Of a stretch of DNA of 64,000 nt, positions 20,994 to 34,374 are shown piece after piece. Made by a program: the position numbers and the translations under genes. The stretch spans positions 37,546 through 101,545 of the forward strand of contig NW_013546956.1 in assembly GCF_000711695.1 (NCBI RefSeq), given 5' to 3'. The notes below the pieces were generated by a model that was not told the DNA's origin, made no database searches, and saw only the letters and a list, made by a program, of their open reading frames with translations. Each line of letters opens with the position of its first letter. Positions within the stretch are counted from its first letter, which is position 1. This stretch comes from Tilletiaria anomala UBC 951. Taxonomy: Eukaryota; Basidiomycota; Exobasidiomycetes; Georgefischeriales; Tilletiariaceae.

Positions 20994-23900
20994 ATGGCCT
21001 CCTCGCGTCACCACTCGTCCCGCGACCGAGAGCGCGACGACCGCAAAGGTCGTTCACACCACTCGGGCGGTCATAAGAGGACCTCTCATCGCCACAGGTC
21101 GAGATCAAGGAGCGCCAGCCCGGAGGAGGGGAATAGCAGCAACCATCACAGTAGCGACCGGCACTGGGACGAGAGGGACAAAGACCGTCATCGGAGGCGG
21201 GACGAGAGGGAAAAGGGTAAGGAGCGCGAGCATTGCAGTCACTCTCATCGGCATCGCAGCAGCCACGAAGATGATAATGGAAAGCGCAGCAGGAAAGAGG
21301 ATACAGATAGGGAACATCGCCATTGTAAGCGGAGCCAAAGTAGGGATAGGGACGGAGGGAGGGTTAAAAAGTCACGGAAGGAGGGAAATCACAGTGACAA
21401 GGAAAGAAATTATGAGGTAAGTTATTGGAGTTCGAGCTGATCATCTTGACGAGCTGCTGATGGATCTCCATTTTTGATGCTTCAGGAAGCGATGGCATCG
21501 ATACCGACATTGGCTTCGCTGGCATTAACATCTACCCTCACCACCGAGGAAGCCTTGCCACCGTCGACCGAGTCGCCTAGGGTCATGGCACCACAAGCAG
21601 AGCCCACAGAGAGCAAGATGCATCGGGAAGACTGGATGCTTGGTGCGGATGCCGCTCCAGGGGACGCTGTTCCAAAAGCAATAGAGATGGACGACAAGTC
21701 TCAAGAGCCTTCCGGCTCATCGGGCGGTATCGACTTTTTCTCATCGCTGGGACACACGAAAGAAAAGAGTGCAAGACAACTGGCTCGCGAAGCCGCAAAG
21801 GAGAAGCGCGATCCGGAAAAGCTGCAAGTATCGTCTCGCGAGCTGAACACACAATTTGCGCAAGGCAAGTCGCTTGACGAGTATGACGAAGTCCCCACCG
21901 GCGTCGGTGCTAGCTCTGGGCACGCTGCACGAGCTCAGCCCGGCGGGCCCGGCTACGCATGGCGCATGATGAAGCTCAAGCGGACTTTCGAGGCCGCCGA
22001 GAGCGAAGGCAGGGACTTAGCCGATGTAGCGCTCGAGCGGTACGGGAGCATGGAAGCCTTCGAGGAGGCCAAGGGCGAGCGCGAGTGGCTTGATCGGCGT
22101 GATCAGGAGAAGCGCAATGCTGGCACTGGGAGCAGCACCCAGCAGGGGGCGCATGCTTATAACAGGAGCTACATGGTTTCTGGCCTCTCCGTGGGCGAGT
22201 ATTCCTCGTTCACTCATTCACCCCTGCCCGGCTCGGGGGCGAGCACACCCCGCCCCCTCAGCCAGCAATCCTTTCGTAAACCCGGCTCAGCCCCAACGAC
22301 GCCCGGAGTAGGTGCCAGTGGCGGCTCTAGAGCGCAACCCGCAGCGGATCCTTTTGCTCGTCTGGGCGCAGCAGCAAGAAAGTCAAATTCCTCTCTCCGC
22401 CAACGCGGGTGTACGATTGATTCGGGTGCAAGCCGCAGCGGGACGTCGACACCGCCCGTAGCTTCTGCTAGCTCTGGCGTGGCGTCCGACGCGAGCAAAT
22501 CTGGCACTCCAATCCCGTCTGTCTTTGCACCAGTCGTTCCACGCAAATCTGCTGCTGCGACCGCGGGAGCCGGCACCGTCGAGCGTACTATTCAGCACAG
22601 CTCTGATAGTACTGGCGGCGGCGAGAAGGAGATCTCAGCAGCACCCGTCTTGGATCAAACAGCGCTCAACAAGCTCAAGGCAAGGGTGATGAAGGCGGAG
22701 ATGATGGGAAAGCCTGACACCGCTGCGCTCCAGAAAGAGTACGAACGCGAGCTGACGCGCTCGGAAACAGCTTCCATACGCGCATATGCGTACGCACAAG
22801 GGGGCGACGAAGGCGAAGGGTATTTTGGCACAGATACTTTTGGTCGCGTAAGGGATGCAGATGATGATGGAGAGGCTGACGATGGGCATGTGCGCGAGGT
22901 ACATGTTCTGCCCACACTCGATGGGCGCGGGCAGCTGTACGATGTTGGCCGCGGCACAAATGCGGATGCTGCGCAGAATCGTGCCGCTCTGCCAGGTAAC
23001 AGGAGGAAGAATTCTGAAAAGGTACGTTCCATCGCAAATTTTGCTATCGCATACATGCTCATGACCTGACCGTCCTTTGCAGTTCGAGACGCGAGATTCC
23101 AAGACAGGCGAGCTGCTGCGCTATAATGCCGATGACGATACGCAGACGCTGTCCGATTTGATCCGGCAGGAGCGCTTCGCCGCCGGAGCTTCGTCCGTGA
23201 AGAACGCAGACGCCGAGCTCGCGAGCAGGATCATGCGCGATGGCAAGTATCGCGCCGATGTCGATTACATGGACGACAATGTGGAGCGCCTCGCGCGCAA
23301 GAACATGAAGAGCGATGCGATGAAGCGACAATTTGCCATCCAGGACTTTGCGCAGACGAAAAGGGCGCTGGACACCTGTCAGTTCTGTTGGCAGGATGAG
23401 GGCGCTCGGCCGCCGCGTGCGAACGTCATTGCCAGCGGCAGCAGTGCCTATCTTGCGCTTCCGGAGCGGGAGAGCCTCGTGGCGGACCACTGTCTGATCG
23501 TGCCGGTGCAGCATCACCTCAGCAGCCTAGAGCTCGACGACGACTGTTGGGACGAGATCAAGAACTTTATGAAGTGCTTGATGCAGATGGCCGCCAAAAA
23601 GAATGAAGGCTGTATCTTCTTCGAGACGATCCTCAGCTTCAAGCAGCAGCGACACACGTACATCGAGTGTTTGACGTTGCCGTGGGACCTGTACCTCGAC
23701 GCGCCGGCGTACTTCAAAGAGTCAATCCTGGCGAGCGAGCAGGAATGGACGCAACATAAGAAGTTGATCGACTTTAGCGAGCGCGGCGGGTTCCGCAACA
23801 GCCTTGTGGCCAAGCTGCCGTACTTTATGGTCCAGTGGGACTACAAGGGCCTCAAAGGCTATGGACACATCATTGAGGGACAGGAGACGGCGGAGCACGG

Positions 23901-24244
23901 CGAGAATGGAGAGATCGACGCCGCCAACGAGACCGGCCTCGGCGGTCAGGCCTTCCCCAAGTGAGCTCTCCACGCCAAACCCTCTGTTTTTACCATTCAT
24001 TGCACGCAGTGCTAAAAACCATCCCGTCCCCTCCCGCTGCAGGTGGTTTGCACAAGAGATCGTTGGCAACCTGCTCGACATGGAGCCGCGGCGATGGCGC
24101 AAACCACGCAGACTCGACTACAAGCAGAACTCCGAGCGCATCGCGGGATTTAAGAAGCGCTTTTCTGACTTCGATTGGACCAAAATGCTCGATACTGTTG
24201 GTGGTGGCGGCGACAGCGTAGGAGGCGGCGGTGGGTGTGCATGA
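20994..24244 (+). CDS. CWF19: CWF19-like spliceosome-associated protein
   Basis: Cwf19 proteins associate with late spliceosomes and, in yeast (Drn1), assist lariat debranching. Four exons: 20994-21416, 21486-23021, 23083-23960 and 24043-24244, giving 1,012 residues. I chose the ATG of MASSRHHSSRDRERD. Residues 1-140 are an Arg/Ser/His-rich SR-like region. A conserved internal block follows: SARQLAREAAKEKRDPEKLQ, PGGPGYAWRMMKLKRTFE and LERYGSMEAFEEAKGEREWL. The segment TLSDLIRQERFAAG with DYMDDNVERLARKNM leads into the C-terminal CwfJ domains. Domain 1 has a metal-type TCQFCWQDEG, GSSAYLALPERESL and DHCLIVPVQHH with HIT-like histidines. Domain 2 runs from AYFKESILASEQEW through LPYFMVQWDYKGLKGYGHII to NLLDMEPRRWRKPRR. 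The final 15 residues are Gly-rich. Confidence 0.94.
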
Positions 24245-24666
24245 TGCCATGAGCGCATCTCCAACCGATCCAAGGCGATTGCCACCCCTTCATTTAGATG
24301 CTTTGTACGCATATTCACCTTCAATGTTACAGTATCCTCAATGGCCTTTGGTTAAGCTGATTTGTGCTCGAACGTCGATGTGTTTCGTTTCTGATTTGCT
24401 AGCTGGAGGCATTGATCGGAGAAAGAAGCGTCTCTATATGTGTCGTCCAGTCACAAAAGTGTCTGGCGGCGGAGCACCAGGCGCGCAGGGTGCGAATCGC
24501 GATTGGTTTTCGTGAGGATCTTCTCTCCGCTCCATTCCATTCGGTAAAGACACCTTGTCACTTTCATAACCACACGCTTGTTCTTTCATCGCGACCGCCT
24601 TCTTGACGACGTTCTGTATGGCCACCGTCACCGTCACGAGGTCATAAAGCGAAATCGCTGGCAGTC
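24245..24666. promoter_or_regulatory. CWF19-NUP98-96 intergenic region
   Basis: A 422-bp stretch between tandem genes. It holds the CWF19 3' end and the nucleoporin promoter. CCGTCACCGTCACG near 24625 is a short direct repeat close to the start. No other feature is seen. Confidence 0.4.
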
Positions 24667-27600
24667 ATGTTCGGCGCGACGAGCGGGTTCGGCGGCTTTG
24701 GTGCCAGCCAGAACCAGCAGCAACCGCAGCAACAAGGTCAACCGCAGCAGCAGGCCGGGGGCCTTTTTGGCGCTGCTACAAACACCCAGCAGCAGCCTCA
24801 GCAAGCTGGCTTCGGAGGTGAGTCGGTGCGGTTACTGAGTGCTCGGCGGAGTCTGCTCGAGCTTGGTGGGCCTGCCCCAATCAGAATCTTCCTTCCTGAA
24901 CAAAAGACTCAGCTGATCATTACAAATCTCTTCCCGCACAGGCTTTGGACAACCAGCTCAAACGCCCGCGTTTGGTGCACAGCCAGCCGCTCAGCCCGCA
25001 GGCGGTGGACTATTCGGTGGTGCAGCGAATACCGGCGCAGTGACAGGTGGTACAGGCTTCACGTTTGGCCAGCCGGCAGCAGGGACGGCTCAGCAGCCTG
25101 GCGCGGCGGGGGGTGGCCTCTTTGGGGCCACTCAGGCCAACAAGTCAGCCGGAACTGGATTCGGAGGGTTCGGGGCTAGTACGACGGGAACTTCCTTTGG
25201 CGGGTTTGGTGAGCTTCAGATCGAGTTCGATAGAAAAGTTGAGTGGGCGCCAACCCTGATACGCGTTCTTCCATTTGCAGGCGCAACCTCTCAACCTCAA
25301 ACAAATGCGTTTGGCACGAGCACATCCACCTTTGGTGCACCGAAGCCAGCAGGCACCGGTCTCTTTGGTGCGGCACCTGCAACTACACCGGCGTTTGGCC
25401 AGGGAGCGGCTGTGGCCACGCCATTTGGCGCGGCAGCTGCGCCTGGTACCTCGGTCCCTACAACCGGCACAGCGAGCCCGCCTTACCAGCCGCACGTCAT
25501 CACGGAAAAGGACGGTGCCGGCGTCAGCTCACAGACCTTCTCGTACCAGACCATCACGTGTATGCCCGCCTATCAAAAGGCATCGCTGGAGGAGTTGAGG
25601 GTGCAGGATTATGCGCAAGGGCGCAAGACCGGTCAGGCTGGGCCAGGTGCACCAGGCGCGACGACTGGAGGGTTTTCATTCGGCCAGCAGAATACTGGGC
25701 AGACCAACGCCTTCGGCCAGGCAAATGCAGGGTCGACGGGCACGGGGCTGTTTGGCCAATCGCAGCAGCAAGCTGGGACAGGCCTTTTTGGACAGCCGCA
25801 GCAACAGCAGCAACCTGGCCAGACGGGAGGCTTGTTCGGCCAACAGCAGACGGGGCAGACTGGTACTGGCCTCTTTGGACAGCAGTCCTCCGGCACGGGT
25901 CTGTTCGGGCAAACTCAGCAAACGCAGCAGCAACAGCAGACGGGCGGTCTCTTTGGTCAGCCGCAGCAACACCCTGGAGGTGGCCTTTTCGGCCAGTCAC
26001 AGCAGCAGCAAGGTGCAGCGGGTACCAACACTTTCTCCTTTGGGCAGCCTAGCACCAGCACCGCAACTACAGGCTTTGGCTTTGGTCAGCAAGCAGGTGC
26101 CACGGATGCCAATAAGCCCGCTGGGACCACCCTCTTTGGCGGTCTAGGCGGCCAGCAGCAGCAGCCGCCTGCGACTGGCGGCTTTTCGTTTGGTCAACCA
26201 CAACAGCAACAACAACAGACAGGCGGTGCCTTCGGTCAGACTGGCGCGACAGGCGGTGGTCTCTTTGGTCAGCAGAAACCCGCTGGCACTGGACTTTTCG
26301 GCGCGTCCACTACCACGGCCACTTCTCAACCGGCTTTCGGCGGCTTTGGCGCAAGCAGCGCGACGAACCAGGCAGGGAAGCCCGCTTTCTCTTTTGGGGG
26401 CACCGGCACGACGGGCGCTTTTGGTGCAGCGAGCACGACCGCCTCGCAGCCAGGGCAGACCGGAGGCTTGTTTGGCAATGCAGGAACGCAGCAGCAGCAA
26501 CCCGCAGCGGGTGGTCTCTTTGGAGGAGGAGCATTTGGTGCGGGTCAACAGCCGCAGCAGCCACAGCAACAACAGCAGCAACCTGGCACCACCGGTGGTG
26601 TATTCGGTACCAGTACCACTAGTGGCTTGTTCGGGCAGCAGCCGCAGCCGCAGCAGGTAGGTCAGACGGGCGGTCTCTTTAGTGCCAAGCCTGCAGGTCA
26701 GACCACTGGACTGTTTGGCGCCAACACTGCTAGCCAGCAACAGCAGCAGCCCGGCCAAGCGACCGGCACATTTGGCTCCGGTGGACTGTTCGGAGGTGGA
26801 GCAGGTGCGACCAAGCCGGCATTTGGAACCGGGGGCGGACTTTTCGGAGGAGGAGCAGCTGGGCAGACGGGCGCAACTGCTGGTGGACTGTTCGGTAACA
26901 CACAACAAGGCGGTGCCACAGGCGGTGGACTCTTTGGTGCCAAGCCTGCTGGTGCGCTGGGCGCAAGCACTGGCTTTGGCGGCTCCACGCTTGGTGGTGG
27001 TGGCGGTGGCGGGCTGTTCGCTTCGAGCGGCACGCTCGGCCAGCTGCAATTGCAACAACAGCAGCAGCAAGCAAATGTACAAGTCAGCCTCGACCAGAAT
27101 CCTTACGGCACCGACTCTCTCTTCGGTTCCCAAGTTCCTACGGGCTTGGCTGCGCAGCAGCCGCTCCCTTTCAATGTCGCGGTCAAGAGCTCAGCAAAGA
27201 AACCACCGCTAATGGCCAGTGTCTTTTCATCGCCGCGTGCTTCTGTCAAGGTCACGCGCCTACGCAGTGCCACGCCTAGCCTTGGCTCGAGCCTGCGTGA
27301 AGGTACACCTGGTGCCGGCCGCGCATCGACGCCTGGAGCAGGAGCGCGCTACAATAGCCCCAGCTTGTTCCGCGGCCTGAGCGATGAACAGACGCTTGCG
27401 CCCCAGGCATTCGTGTCAAAGCCAAGCGTCAAGAAGCTTTTTCTGGACGACTCGGTCGGCAGCAATTCCAGCTTCAGTCGTGGTCCTGGGGTACTGCGCA
27501 CTGGGCGTGCTCGTACGATCGCGGCAGAGGACCAGACGCGTACTTCCATCACTACGGGAGCGAGCCCTGCCGCACGCATGTTTAGCCCTGCGCTAGAGAC

Positions 27601-30600
27601 TTCATCTGCAAGCGCGCGACGCGCGGCTCCTGTAGTGGATGATGACACGAGCCTCTCGCAGATCGAGATGCCGCTCAGCGGGACGTCCGCGGACATTTTC
27701 AACACAACGACTGCTGACACCACGACGGACAGTCCTCTCCGTCGCCGTGCTCCCGTCAATGCTATTCGTAACGCGTCTGCTGCACCGAGCGGTTCGACGA
27801 TCAAGACTCGCCCTCGTGAAGAGGAAGCGGCGGCGGTACCAAAGCTAGAGATGGGTTACTATACTCTTCCCGCCCTCAGCGAGATGCGGACTTGGCCTTT
27901 CAACGAGCTCGCGGCTGTCAAGGACTTTATCGTGGGCCGAAAAGGCTTTGGCGAGATCCGCTTCTTAAAGCCGGTGGACCTGACGACAGTGCCTGACTTG
28001 GTGGACATCCCCGGCGGCATTGTCCAACTTCGGCGCAAAGAATGCTACGTGTACCCTGAACCAGAAGACTGCTCCGGTGACATTGATGGCATGCGCCGGG
28101 GCTTCAGGCCGCCAGAGAAGATGCCGCCAGGAGAGGGGTTGAACCGACCTGCCATCATTTCGTTGCAAGGCTGCTGGGCGCTCGACAAATCAACTCGCGC
28201 ACCGATCAAGGATCCAGCGCACCCGCGGTACAAGCAGCATCTGGCTAAGCTCAAGAATCGCGAGGATGCCGATTTCGTCAGTTTTGAAGCAGAGCAAGGG
28301 ACGTGGACATTCCGGGTCGAGCATTTCAGTCGCTACGGCCTGGACATTGACGAAGACGAGGACAATGCTGCGGAGAAACGGTCTGGGCAATCGATGCGGA
28401 AGAAGGCAGCGGCGGCAGCAGCAGCAGCTGATACCACTCGAGCTCGCACTCTTCGACCGAGACCAGCCAAACAGTCGGCCCCAGCCGCTGAAGAGGAAAC
28501 GTCAGAGGATGAAGAAGAAGAAGATGATGATGGCGGGATAGAGATGGAGGTGATTGAAGCGCAACAGCCTGCATTTCAGCCATTCGCAGCAGCGCTAGGA
28601 GTTGAGCCCCGGAAAATGCAGGTCATGCAGGCGAGTTTTTTTGGCCAAGGCCCTGAGACCACACCCAAGGATCTCGGGGCCGTAAAGTCTACGGCCGTTT
28701 CTAAGAAGCAGCTTAGGGACAGCTCCCTTGGGACTGGTGTCTTTTCGACCGAGCATGGGTCATCTCCGCTTCGAGACGCCGTACAGACGGTACGTTATTT
28801 CTTTGAATCTTTCCCGTTGCCTTCGTACTGACTTCGTCTCCTTTAGCGCCCTACTTTTTCCCAGCGCCCATCTGCAGCTGTTGAGCCGCCGGCAAGGAAG
28901 TTCACCAAAACGATCCTTGTCGAGTCAGTCATTAAAGGGGCCGAAAAACTAGCCCTGGATCCGGTTTTGGCGCTCGCTCGAAGCTTCCGCCCTGGTTGGG
29001 GATCGTCTGGACTGCTCGTGCACAATGCCATCGCGCAAGGCACGAGTGAGCAGCCTGTCTCTCTGTCCACGCTCAGGTTTAGCACTGTCAAAGCCGCGCC
29101 GTCTGTCTCGGACAGCGCCAAACAGATGCTGCAGCTTCAGCTTCAGCACAGCGATATCGAATTTGACGACGTGGAAGGTGTTCCTACCGCATCTGCACAG
29201 CTCGATGTCCGTTTCAAAGACTTTGCGCAGCATTTTGCGCCCAACGAACATAGTCACGAAGCACTGCTTTGGCGTCTTGGTCAGTCGCTTTTTGACGAGA
29301 TCGATCTTGGGCTGCCTGCAGACGCACCTACCGAGTTACGCTCAGCGGCCCTGAGCTTGCGGCGAAAGGCGGCTTTGTCCCGTTGGCTATCAAATGCAGT
29401 GGCCGCCTCAGTTGATTCCGAGGTGCGAGGGCACACAGCGGCGGGAAAGACGGCCTCTATCATCTTTTCCTATCTCACGGGCAACCAACTAGAGCGCGCA
29501 GCAATGGCCGCGATTGATTCGAGGAATCTTCACCTGGCGACGCTGATCAGTCAGCTGCCAGGCGACGAGGAGATGCGGGTAGACATAAACGACCAGCTGC
29601 GAGCCTGGCGCGAAGAGGGGGTGGACCATTGCATTTCGGCTGACTTTCGCAAACTCTACGAGCTTTTCTCCGGTAATGTCACCATCTCGCCAGGCACGAT
29701 TTCGACCTCACTACGCGGTTCTTCAGAGCCAGTGCCTGACCTCACCATCGCACAGACACTAGATTGGAAACGCACGTTTGGCCTCCATTTGTGGTACCAT
29801 ATCCCACACGAGATACCACTCGAGCGGGCTGTGCAGACATATGAAAACGCTGTCAAGAATGTCAACGGTACTGCCGCACCACTGCCGCCCTATGCTGAGA
29901 GCGCGAAGCAAGCGAGCTCGCGAGACCGGGACATCCTGTACCACATGCTGCGCCTCTATTCGGATCCTCTCTACGATCTCGAGTCGGTCCTGTCTCCACG
30001 GGGCTACAGCGAGAGCAAGGCGGACTACAGACTTGCTTGGCAACTGTACCTGCTGCTTTCGCGGGTGCTCCGAGTACGGGACTTTACGGATCGCGTTGAA
30101 GTCGACGAGGCGGAAGCTTCGCGCGTGGAGGACGAAGAGGGCACAGTCGTCGATGGGAACAGCGCAACGGCGGACCTTCTCACCAGCAACCTTGCCGCTC
30201 AGCTTGAGCTGGATGGATTGACGGAGTGGTCTGCCTTTGCGCTTTTGCACCTCGAGTTGCCGGCGAGCCGTGCAGTGGCGCTGAAAGCGCTGCTCGGGCG
30301 CAACATTGAGCATCTGACAACCGAGCAGGAATGCTTCCTCGTCGAACGGCTCTTGATCCCTCCCGGATGGGTGCACACTGCGCGAGCTGACGCTGCAGCG
30401 GCGCGGAATGACAAGTACACGCAGTACCAGCTACTCGTGCGCGCACAAAACTTTGTCGGCGCGCACGAGATTGCTGTGCGCTATCTAGCACCGGAAGCGG
30501 TCGTGCATGAGGATCACAACCTTATCCTCGCGCTTTTTGCCGTCTTTCCGCCGGAGATCGAGCTACCTGGCTGGCTGTACGGCGGGCAGGTGCTCGTCGA

Positions 30601-31199
30601 TTGGGTCGCATGCCAGCGCAACCTGCCCGTGCTGCTCGCTGCGGACATGCATGCTCGTTCCCAGTCGCACAATGAAGGCGTTGCCGATGGCGACGATACG
30701 GCTGCTGTGGGCGAGAAGAGGCTCAAGAAGCTGACGCGACGCGTGCACGAGCTGATCGCGCTCGTGCCTAGTTCGCTGTATCCGGATGAGCGTCCGTCTG
30801 AGGCGGAAGAGGACTGGGGCAACGTCAGCCTCGAAGCGCGCGGTCGTCTGACGCGCTACGTAGCCAAGACGGAGAGTGAGTGCAGCATACAGAGAGCCTC
30901 TGAGGTTTCATTTTGACGGGTGCATACATGCTGACGAACTTTCCTTGGCTTTTTGGCATTGTCTGGCCCTTCCCGCATCAGTGATGTCAAAGTTGCAGAA
31001 TCTAGCGCGCATCATCTCTGTCCATTCAGAAGGCACGGAAGCAGGTGCAGACTGGTCAGGCAGGCTCGAAAAAGGAGATGCAGACAACGGCGGTAGCGGC
31101 ATGGATATCCATCCGCCCGGCAGCGCAAGCGTCGCGCCCGAGGTGGATTCGGTGCAGGATGCGGCTCGGGACTATTGTGCAATGCTAGTCGGTTGCTAA
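24667..31199 (+). CDS. NUP98-96: NUP98-NUP96 precursor nucleoporin (Nup145/Nup189 type)
   Basis: Polyprotein that self-cleaves into a mobile FG nucleoporin and a scaffold subunit of the Y complex. Five exons: 24667-24817, 24942-25208, 25281-28789, 28847-30875 and 30982-31199, giving 2,057 residues. Residues 1-700 carry dozens of GLFG/FG repeats in Gln/Thr/Gly-rich spacers. They are interrupted near residues 205-255 by a GLEBS-type Gle2/Rae1-binding segment (PHVITEKDGAGVSSQTFSYQ, then MPAYQKASLEELR). The autoproteolytic domain begins at GYYTLPALSEMRTWPF and ends at EHFSRYGLDI. The scissile bond should be Phe1155-Ser1156 (HF/S, bases 28322-28330). An acidic linker and the Nup96 helical region follow (RSFRPGWG, LLWRLGQSLFDEI, RDILYHMLRLYSDP, LPASRAVALKALL, then a C-terminal helix bundle). 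The second intron (25209-25280, 72 nt) is stop-free and a multiple of three. One gene encodes both products, as in fission yeast and animals. Confidence 0.96.
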
Positions 31200-32798
31200 C
31201 GCCGCGTTGCATACCTCTCTGCTGTACATTCCTCATCTCAAATATCAACAAGCCAATGAGCATTGCGCTATATCCAATGTCATTTAGAGATAGAGGCGCA
31301 AGCGTGCAATTATTCGAGTGCGAGCGAGCGCGGAGCAGCTTTGCTTGGTGGCTCATCCGCTGGTGCGACACCTTTTCGAGCGGCGCGCCGTGAGCGCCAA
31401 CCAAGGGATCGCTCGCCATGTGCATCAGATTGCAACTTTCTCCCGTCGCGAGGGGAACAAGAAGACGCACACGCTGTCAGTAGACTGTCACGACAAGTAC
31501 AGATTTCAGAGTACACCAAGGGTACACGCGCCCAGCATTCAAGCAATGGAATGTGAAGCATAGGGACCGGTGGGTGGGAGCCGAAGAGTGCTGGTGGATG
31601 AGCTGCCGTAGTTTGCTCTCCGCGGCGCCTTTCCTTGTCCCGCAATGCTTTACCGTCTCTGTGCCTGCTGCTGCCGCTTCTGCTTCAACGTCGATACAAA
31701 GATGGTGGTATGTTCTCCCATACATGATCAGCGATTACACCATGGTTCCATAGCGGCTCAAAGCCAAGCAGCGCTCTCGGCCGAGTCTCCGATTACATAA
31801 TATTTTGCGAAGGAAGAATGAATGAATGAAAAAAAGGTCCGTGTGGCTGGTGATCGAGTGGCTGGATCGAGCGCAGGCGTATTGCCCCGGAGGGTGGGGC
31901 AGCGCTGCGGAGCCCACGACAAAAATAACACATGCAGGGGTGGATCAAGTGGCTGGACATGGGCCGAGCAGTGCAGCGCAGTGCGGGACACTGGGCGCCC
32001 TGAAGAGCAGAGGAAGAGCGACAGCCAGGCGAGAAGAAGAAAAAAACCCACTTTGCTCTGCGCTCGACTTGGTGGGTTCCACTCTGCGCTGGCGCACTGG
32101 CGCGGAGATGGATGGGTGGGTGGTGCTCGCCGAGTGGGTGTGATCGGCCAGCCAGTTTTTCCTTTCGGTCGTTGTTCGCTCGGCTTTGTTGCGCGGGCGG
32201 CCATGAAAGAGCCACGGCTACGCGCAGCACGTCCAGCGTGTGTCTCCGGCTGTTGATGCGCCGACCTCTTGGCTCCCAGCGGCAGGTGACGGATGAGACG
32301 AGGAGAGTGACATGGGTGCGGTGCATGTGCGCCACTTTCACCTTTTTTATTTCTCCATCGGCCATAGTGTTGCATTATTGATGCTGGGAAAGAAGAAAAA
32401 AAATTAAAAAATTAGGCTTTCTGGCGAGGAGATGATGGTGACGGAGGAGGATGCTGATGATGATGGAGGATGATGTTGGTGGTGGTGTGTGGTCTCTTTC
32501 TTCGCTGCTGCTGCTGAGCCAATCCTCCTCCGTTCTTTTTGCGTGTGGCATCACCACCATCATCATCATCTCGCAACCATCTCCATAGCAGCACCCGCTT
32601 GCTCCATTGCAACCCACCCCCAACTGAGCTGGCTAGGGTACGTGCGCTCAACACGCCGCACTCGGGCGTCAAGCATACACTCGTGCAAGAAGCCAGTCGC
32701 ACAGCTCTGCCTTCCGTCCGCCCAGCTGCTTCTGCACTGTCGTCTTTGGCAAGACTGCCCACAAGCGTAGAGCTCGACCGACCGACCCACTAGGCATC
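31200..32798. other. Intergenic region, about 1.6 kb
   Basis: No gene is supported. Simple sequence is common: GAATGAATGAATG at 31817-31830 and GAT/GGT triplet runs at 32430-32500. The last 200 bp are pyrimidine-rich and probably form the SDHAF2 promoter and leader. Confidence 0.5.
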
Positions 32799-34374
32799 AT
32801 GCCAGCGCAGAGACGCGTCTTTGCCGTCGCCGGCAAGAACGCATCATTGGCGCAGCCAGCCAGCGTTGCCGCCTCGGCCTCGTCAGGGTCCGCATCAGTC
32901 GCATCTCCGTTCGCGCCCCTGTCGCCCGTCTATTCTTCCTATAGCAGCAGCAGCAGCAGCGTCTGGCCGTCGTCATCATCATTATCAGCAGCAACAGGAT
33001 CGCTACCATCGCCCTCGCCATATGCCTCTTGGTCACCGTCATCGCCTTTATCAGCCGCTGCGCACGCCGGCTCATCGAGAAGCAGCAGCAGCTACTGCAA
33101 CAGTAGCAACAAGAACGCAGGCTCCAGCCTCGGACTCAACCTCTCTTCCGGTTTAGGCCTCAGCGGGAGCTACACGCGTACGCTCTCCGCACGTAGCACC
33201 TCGGTGCACCCACAGTCCCTTTTGAGCTCCTCGCCTGTTTTCTACTCGACGAGGTCATATGCTTCATCTTTGTCCTCGTCAGCAGTAGCGGCGGCGGCGG
33301 CAGTAGGCCGGGACCAATTGCCGCACACAGCCCATGCACCCTCACAGCAGTATGCATCGGGGCTAAGTGACGCGCAACGTTTCCCCGCCGCCGTCGCTGG
33401 CAGCCGAGGGCGGTCGCTGCATACAGCCAGCTTTGCACTGGCGCATCTGGCCACAGCGCTGCCCAAATCGCCCTTTCTATCGCACTCGCGTCTACCCACA
33501 TCGCCCTTCTCCACACATCTCTCCTCCTTCCCCTCCTCGCCCCTACTGCCATCATCTTCTCTCTTGCAGCAGCAACAGGCAGCGACTCTGTGCACCAGCG
33601 TCAGCGTAAACTCGCAGCGCAAGGCGCGGCGCTACTCGCCTATCGCCTCCTCACCCCGCGTGCGACTCGGCAGCTTCCCTGCCTCGGCGCCTGCTTCGCC
33701 CACGCCGAGCGTTGCGTCCTCGCCTGCCCTTCCCGCCCGCCGAGTGCTGCACACTTGCCTCCCGTCTTCATCCTCGTCGTCTACCTCTGCCGCGAAGGAG
33801 GCGCCACAGCAACAGGACGACAAGCGCAAGCCTAGCACGGCCGACGACCCGTATCCTCTGCCCTTCTCACCCGAGTTGGACCCGGCGGCGCGCGAGCACG
33901 TCAACCTGTCGACGGACAACCAGCGCGAAGCGCCGCTCGACGCGGGCGCGTACCCGCTGCGGGTGCCCGGACGCGATGGGCGCGAGACGCGCACGACAAA
34001 GGTCGCGCGCCTGATCTACCAGACGCGCAAGCGCGGCACGCTCGAGACGGACCTCATCCTCAGCACATGGGCCGATAAGGCGCTGCAGCAGCTCGACGAT
34101 GTCGAGCTGGACGAGTTTGATCGCGTGAGTCTCCGCGCCCGACCTCAGGAGTTCTTACTGCTGACTTGGCTCTTCCCTCTTCCCCTCGTTCATCTTCGAC
34201 CGCTAGCTCCTCGACGAACCAGATTGGGACATCTTCTACTGGTGCACGGCACGCAAGGCGCCGCCGCCACGCTGGCACGACTCGTTCCACACGCCCGGAC
34301 GCCTCGGCCACCGCCTCCGCGTGCATACTAAGAACGAGGAAAAGCAGGGGCGCAGGATGCCGAAACTAAAGTGA
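32799..34374 (+). CDS. SDH5: Succinate dehydrogenase assembly factor 2 (Sdh5/SdhE family) with a very long Ser-rich N-terminus
   Basis: Promotes covalent flavinylation of the SDH1 subunit in the mitochondrial matrix. Two exons, 32799-34124 and 34207-34374, would give 497 residues, about three times the usual 150-170. The family domain is entirely in the last 150 residues: TKVARLIYQTRKRGTLETDL with the conserved RKRG..E, ILSTWADKAL, and after the splice LLDEPDWDIFYWCTARKAPP. The first 340 residues are Ser/Ala/Pro-rich with poly-Ser and poly-Gln tracts and contain several possible mitochondrial-targeting stretches, such as ARRVLHTCLPSSS just before the domain. There is no second Met before the conserved domain. 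So either the long leader is translated and cleaved, or an unrecognised intron shortens it. The gene is tail to tail with JAC1. Confidence 0.85.

Noticed and set aside
24942-27100. Dense short repeats as a satellite or CRISPR-like array
   Set aside because: They encode GLFG/FG repeats in frame with the nucleoporin; there are no identical repeats with unique spacers.
26144-27133. 329-codon minus-strand open frame
   Set aside because: It is antisense to the FG-repeat region of NUP98-96 and reflects repeat composition only.
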